The notes under the pieces are model-generated. The model saw only the letters and a program-made list of their open reading frames with translations, was not told where the DNA came from and did no database searches. From an uncultured Caulobacterales bacterium (GTDB lineage: Bacteria; Pseudomonadota; Alphaproteobacteria; Caulobacterales; Caulobacteraceae): a stretch of DNA of 9,162 nucleotides. Positions 6,115 through 9,162 of the stretch are shown piece after piece. Made by a program: the position numbers and the translations under genes. Positions within the stretch are counted from its first letter, which is position 1, and each line of letters begins with the position of its first letter. The DNA lies in assembly GCA_903903715.1 (NCBI GenBank), contig CAIUZX010000026.1, positions 1-9,162 of the forward strand, in the 5' to 3' direction.

Positions 6115-7506
6115 TCAACATTCGATGATATTGACCGCCAAACCGCCAAGGGACGTTTCCTTGTACTGGTCTTTCATGTCCTCGCCGGTGCGCTTCATCG
6201 TGGCGATGACCTTGTCGAGACTGACGAAATGCTGACCGTCCCCGACCAGGGCGAGACGCGCAGCGTCGATGGCCTTGATCGCCCCCATCGCGTTCCGCTC
6301 AATGCACGGGATCTGCACGAGGCCGCCGATCGGGTCGCAGGTCAGGCCGAGATTGTGCTCCATGGCGATCTCCGCCGCATTCTCGATCTGGGCGTTGGTG
6401 GCTCCCATCGCCGCCGCGAAACCCGCCGCCGCCATTGAGCAGGCGACCCCCACCTCCCCCTGGCAGCCGACCTCAGCGCCCGAGATGGAGGCGTTGCGCT
6501 TGTAGAGCGCGCCGATGGCGCCCGCGGTCAGCAGGAACTTGCGCCGCGCCTCCGGCCCACCCTTGTGGAACCGGTCGTAATAGCGAAGCACCGCCGGAAC
6601 GATGCCCGCCGCGCCGTTGGTGGGCGCGGTCACGACGCGGCCGCCCGCAGCGTTCTCCTCGTTCACCGCAAGGGCCCACAGATTGATCCAGTCCATGGCG
6701 ATCAGCGGATCCGAAACGTGCTGTTCGGCGCGGGCCTTCAGATCCTCGAAGATGCCGCGGGCGCGGCGGCGCACGCCAAGTCCGCCGGGCAGGACGCCCG
6801 TCTGGCGCATGCCCCGCTCCACACAGGCGTCCATGGCTTCGAAGATGGCGTCGAGGCCCGCCTCGACTTCGGCCGTCGGCCGACGAACCGTCTCGTTGGC
6901 CATCATCAGCTCGGCGATCGTTATGCCCGCGCCATCCGCCATGGCCAGAAGCTCGACGCCCGAAACGAAGGGATAGGGCAAGGTCTCCGTCGCGTCGGAG
7001 GGCGCATTGGCGTCCATCTCCCGCTCGTCCGCCACGAACCCGCCGCCGACGGAGTAGTAGACTTGCTCCACCAGCCCTGCATCGTCGGTCAGATATGCGC
7101 GAAAGCGCATGGCGTTCGGGTGGCGAGGCAGCCGCACGCCGCCCTCCCACAAGAGGTCGCTCGCCTCGTCGAAATCGATCTCGGGGCCAACGTCCGGGCC
7201 ATGCGCGCCCAGCGACAGGCGCTTCGTTCCACGCACCCGCTCCAGCGCAGCCTCGCCCTCGTCCGGATCCAGGGTCGACGGTCGATATCCCATGAGGCCC
7301 AGCAGCACCGCCCGGTCCGTGGCGTGGCCCTTGCCCGTCAAAGCGAGGGAGCCGTACAGGGTCGTCTCCACCCGGGACACAGAAGCCAACCGGCCGTCCC
7401 GACGCAGATCGCTGAGCAGGCGCGCCGCCGCCGTCATGGGTCCCATGGTGTGGGAGCTGGACGGGCCGACCCCGAGTTTGAACAGGTCAAACACGCTGGC
7501 GGTCAT
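6115..7506 (-). CDS. sdaA: L-serine ammonia-lyase (L-serine dehydratase), iron-sulfur, single-chain type
   Basis: Converts L-serine to pyruvate and ammonia in the cytoplasm using an oxygen-sensitive 4Fe-4S cluster. It is 463 aa, usual for the one-chain bacterial type. The N-terminal beta domain starts SVFDLFKLGVGPSSSHTMGP, the family signature. The alpha domain carries TAPTNGAAGIVPA (293-305) and SGAEVGCQGEVG (342-353). Cys348, Cys390 and Cys401 match the cluster-ligand spacing of the type 2 enzyme (42 and 11). The protein ends in Cys463, 62 residues after Cys401. In the Legionella enzyme the equivalent terminal Cys folds back to cap the cluster. The ATG has GGGGAG seven bases upstream. The gene is divergent from the XRE-cupin regulator, sharing a 118-base intergenic region with a palindrome, so control by that protein is likely. 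Confidence 0.96.
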   Translation of the reverse strand: MTASVFDLFKLGVGPSSSHTMGPMTAAARLLSDLRRDGRLASVSRVETTLYGSLALTGKGHATDRAVLLGLMGYRPSTLDPDEGEAALERVRGTKRLSLGAHGPDVGPEIDFDEASDLLWEGGVRLPRHPNAMRFRAYLTDDAGLVEQVYYSVGGGFVADEREMDANAPSDATETLPYPFVSGVELLAMADGAGITIAELMMANETVRRPTAEVEAGLDAIFEAMDACVERGMRQTGVLPGGLGVRRRARGIFEDLKARAEQHVSDPLIAMDWINLWALAVNEENAAGGRVVTAPTNGAAGIVPAVLRYYDRFHKGGPEARRKFLLTAGAIGALYKRNASISGAEVGCQGEVGVACSMAAAGFAAAMGATNAQIENAAEIAMEHNLGLTCDPIGGLVQIPCIERNAMGAIKAIDAARLALVGDGQHFVSLDKVIATMKRTGEDMKDQYKETSLGGLAVNIIEC

Positions 7507-7556
7507 GTGGGAACTCCCCGTTGGAACTTGGGCGACGCCGTAGGCTTAACGGGACT

Positions 7557-7571
7557 TTGGAACTATTCCAA
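7557..7571. promoter_or_regulatory. 15-bp palindrome, candidate operator between sdaA and the regulator
   Basis: TTGGAA and TTCCAA flank a central CTA, a perfect 6-3-6 dyad. A further half-site TTGGAAC occurs at 7521-7527, 36 bases away. The dyad lies midway in the 118-base divergent intergenic region, 50 bases from the sdaA start codon and 53 from the regulator start. This is the size and symmetry expected for a dimeric helix-turn-helix protein. Binding by the adjacent regulator is inference. Confidence 0.5.
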
Positions 7572-7581
7572 TATACAGGAA
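7568..7581 (-). promoter_or_regulatory. Shared motif TTCCnGTATATTG, sdaA copy
   Basis: On the minus strand this reads TTCCTGTATATTGG, pointing toward sdaA, and it overlaps the 15-bp palindrome. A copy with one internal mismatch stands upstream of kbl (8222-8234) on the plus strand. The core TATATT could serve as a -10 box, but I see no good -35 at 17 bases here, so a protein-binding site is at least as likely. Confidence 0.45.
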
Positions 7582-7624
7582 TGTAATGGCGCCATGCGAA
7601 GCCGCGCAGGAACCGGAATGATCC

Positions 7625-8185
7625 ATGTCTGACGTCGCCCCCCCGCTTGGTCCGCACATTCAGCAGATCCGCAAGGCGCGCCGACTCACGCTCGAACAAT
7701 TGGCGGCGGCGTCCGGGGTGTCCCGCTCGATGCTCAGCCAGATCGAGCGCGGTCAGGCCAACCCCACCTTCGCGACCCTGTGGAATCTGACCCGGGCGCT
7801 GAACATCGATATCAGTGCGCTGGTTGGGGGGCAGGCGACGCAACCCGATCCCCAGATCGACGTGATCGGCGCGCATTTTGTCCCGGAAATCCGAACGGAA
7901 GATGGGCTTTGCACACTTCGCATCCTGAGCCCCGCCCAGTCCGCAGGACGCATGGAGTGGTACGAATTGCGCCTCGCCCCCGGCGGCGCGCTGATTTCGG
8001 CTCCGCACGCCAAGGGCGCGGAAGAGCATGTGACCGTGATCGAGGGCGAACTCGAGATCACAGCCGGCGGCGCAACCGCAAGGACCTCAGCGCAGGGCGT
8101 CGCCCGCTACGCCGCCGACGCGCCCCACACGCTCAAGAATGTGTCGGACGGGCAGACACGGGCGTTTCTGGTCGTGATCGGCTGA
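7625..8185 (+). CDS. XRE-family transcriptional regulator with C-terminal cupin domain
   Basis: 186 aa. The HTH_3/XRE DNA-binding domain spans about residues 10-66 (IRKARRLTLEQLAAASGVS), with recognition helix SRSMLSQIERGQ around 33-44. A linker leads to a single cupin_2 beta-barrel at about 105-185, containing PHAKGAEEHVTVIEGELEI and ADAPHTLKN. The full HxH metal-binding pattern is not present, so metal binding is doubtful and the barrel more likely senses a small molecule. Proteins of this architecture (PuuR and YdcN/SutR types) commonly control amino-acid, amine or sulfur metabolism genes beside them. The ATG at 7625 has a weak AGGAA upstream. It is divergent from sdaA and 81 bases upstream of kbl, so serine and threonine catabolism are its probable targets. 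Repressor or activator mode cannot be told. Confidence 0.9.
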   Translation: MSDVAPPLGPHIQQIRKARRLTLEQLAAASGVSRSMLSQIERGQANPTFATLWNLTRALNIDISALVGGQATQPDPQIDVIGAHFVPEIRTEDGLCTLRILSPAQSAGRMEWYELRLAPGGALISAPHAKGAEEHVTVIEGELEITAGGATARTSAQGVARYAADAPHTLKNVSDGQTRAFLVVIG

Positions 8186-8200
8186 CGCAATCGGCGTAAA

Positions 8201-8253
8201 TTTCCTGGATAACGGACACGTTTCCGGTATATTGCGCTTCGATTTCCGCTATC
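8201..8253 (+). promoter_or_regulatory. kbl upstream region: three phased TTTCC repeats including the shared motif
   Basis: Three direct repeats begin at 8201 (TTTCCTGGATA), 8221 (TTTCCGGTATA) and 8243 (TTTCCGCTATC), spaced 20 and 22 bases, about two helical turns each. The middle one extends to TTCCGGTATATTG (8222-8234), matching the motif upstream of sdaA. TATATT at 8228-8233 could be the kbl -10 box, with a weak CTGGAT 17 bases upstream. The kbl ATG is at 8267. Promoter or operator function is inferred. Confidence 0.45.
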
Positions 8254-8266
8254 TCGGAGCTCTCGG

Positions 8267-9162
8267 ATGCGCGCCGCCTTCTACGCCAAGCTGAATGAAA
8301 CCCTGGCGGACATCGACAGCCAGGGCCTGACCAAGCCCGAGCGCGTCATCCTGTCGCGTCAGGGCGCGGAGATCGTCGTCCGCGGCGAGGACGGCCAGAC
8401 CCGCAGAGCGCTCAACTTCTGCGCCAACAACTATCTTGGCCTCGCGGGCGATCAGCGCGTCTCCGAAGCCGCGGAGCGGGCGACCCGGGACTGGGGCGCA
8501 GGCCTCGCCTCGGTCCGCTTCATCTGCGGCACCCAGGCCGTGCACAAGACGCTGGAAGCCGTCGTCGCTGACTGGCTGGGATATGAAGACTCCATCCTGT
8601 TCGCCGCCTGCTTCGACGCCAACGGCGCGGTGTTCGAGCCCCTGTTCGGCGAGGACGACGCCATCGTCTCGGACAGCCTCAACCACGCCTCGATCATCGA
8701 CGGGGTCCGCCTGTCGAAGGCCAAGCGCTTCCGCTACGCCGCCAACGATATGGACGACCTCGAAGTCCAACTGAAGGCGGCGCGGGCGGCGGGGGCGAAG
8801 TCGATCGTCATCGCGACGGACGGCGTCTTCTCCATGGACGGCCACCTCGCCAACCTGCCGCAGATCACCCGCCTTGCGGATCAATACGACGCGCTCGTCA
8901 TGGTCGACGACTGCCACGCGACGGGCCACATCGGCCCGGCGGGACGTGGATCGGCGGCGCATCACGGGGTCGAGGGCCGGATCGACATCCTGACCGGCAC
9001 CTTCGGCAAGACGCTGGGCGGCGCCATGGGCGGCTTCATCGCCGGATCGTCCGCCCTGATCGCCCTCCTCCGCCAGCGGGCGCGGCCCTACCTCTTCTCC
9101 AACGCCCTCGCCCCATCGGTCTGCGGCGCGGCGCTGGAGGCGATCCGCATCGCCCGCTCCGA
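8267..9162 (+). CDS. kbl: 2-amino-3-ketobutyrate coenzyme A ligase (glycine C-acetyltransferase), partial
   Basis: A PLP-dependent enzyme of the alpha-oxoamine synthase family. It cleaves 2-amino-3-ketobutyrate, the product of threonine dehydrogenase, with CoA into glycine and acetyl-CoA. The first 298 residues are present; the family is about 395-400 aa, so some 100 C-terminal residues lie outside the window. Visible signatures are LNFCANNYLGLA (49-60), SVRFICGTQAVHKTLE (82-97), SDSLNHASIIDG (135-146), the PLP-contacting VDDCHATGHIG (213-223) and TGTFGKTLGGAMGG (243-256), whose Lys248 is the expected Schiff-base lysine. The start ATG has GGAG (8256-8259) seven bases upstream. It follows the XRE-cupin gene on the same strand. 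Threonine dehydrogenase (tdh) is the usual partner and would be expected just beyond the right edge. Other family members (HemA, BioF) fit less well than Kbl. Confidence 0.95.
   Translation, partial: MRAAFYAKLNETLADIDSQGLTKPERVILSRQGAEIVVRGEDGQTRRALNFCANNYLGLAGDQRVSEAAERATRDWGAGLASVRFICGTQAVHKTLEAVVADWLGYEDSILFAACFDANGAVFEPLFGEDDAIVSDSLNHASIIDGVRLSKAKRFRYAANDMDDLEVQLKAARAAGAKSIVIATDGVFSMDGHLANLPQITRLADQYDALVMVDDCHATGHIGPAGRGSAAHHGVEGRIDILTGTFGKTLGGAMGGFIAGSSALIALLRQRARPYLFSNALAPSVCGAALEAIRIARS

Noticed and set aside
6565..7632. 355-codon plus-strand frame opposite sdaA
   Set aside because: It is antisense to a clearly identified serine dehydratase and gives an Arg/His/Gly-rich peptide with no recognisable domain.
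8249..8965. 238-codon minus-strand frame opposite kbl
   Set aside because: Antisense shadow of kbl, whose plus-strand translation carries all the expected PLP-enzyme signatures.

Overview
The window is a GC-rich (roughly two-thirds G+C) piece of bacterial chromosome. Codon usage, a tRNA-Tyr/tRNA-Gly/tuf cluster and the protein set suggest an alphaproteobacterium, plausibly from Caulobacterales or a near relative; no rRNA is present, so this placement is an inference. It reads as ordinary housekeeping and catabolic chromosome. There are no transposases, integrases, phage genes, CRISPR repeats or defence genes, and I found no new multi-gene system.

Layout, left to right. On the minus strand lie the first 54 codons of tuf (EF-Tu), then tRNA-Gly(TCC) and tRNA-Tyr(GTA), all read leftward. 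A sigma70-like promoter at 629-657 faces this cluster, and a strong intrinsic terminator (555-609) lies between that promoter and tRNA-Tyr. Divergently on the plus strand are an RlmB/TrmH-type 23S rRNA 2'-O-methyltransferase (635-1474) and an unrecognised proline-rich lipoprotein with a C-terminal membrane segment (1551-2606). Converging on these from the minus strand is methionyl-tRNA synthetase metG (2639-4348), preceded by tRNA-Thr(TGT) with its own clear promoter. Further along the minus strand are an uncharacterised 374-residue protein (4610-5734) and a likely small single-pass membrane protein (5832-6014).

The right third is an amino-acid catabolism locus. sdaA (L-serine ammonia-lyase, 4Fe-4S type) points left. 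An XRE-cupin regulator and kbl (2-amino-3-ketobutyrate CoA ligase, cut by the window end) point right. Kbl makes glycine and acetyl-CoA from the product of threonine dehydrogenase. Glycine can become serine, and SdaA turns serine into pyruvate and ammonia. The regulator sits between the two enzymes.

The most interesting non-coding signal is a near-identical motif, TTCCnGTATATTG. It occurs upstream of sdaA (reading toward sdaA) and upstream of kbl (reading toward kbl). The sdaA-side copy overlaps a perfect 15-bp palindrome. Together these suggest a local threonine/serine regulon controlled by the XRE-cupin protein. The second signal worth attention is the promoter-terminator pair upstream of tRNA-Tyr, which could be an attenuator or a short-RNA gene.
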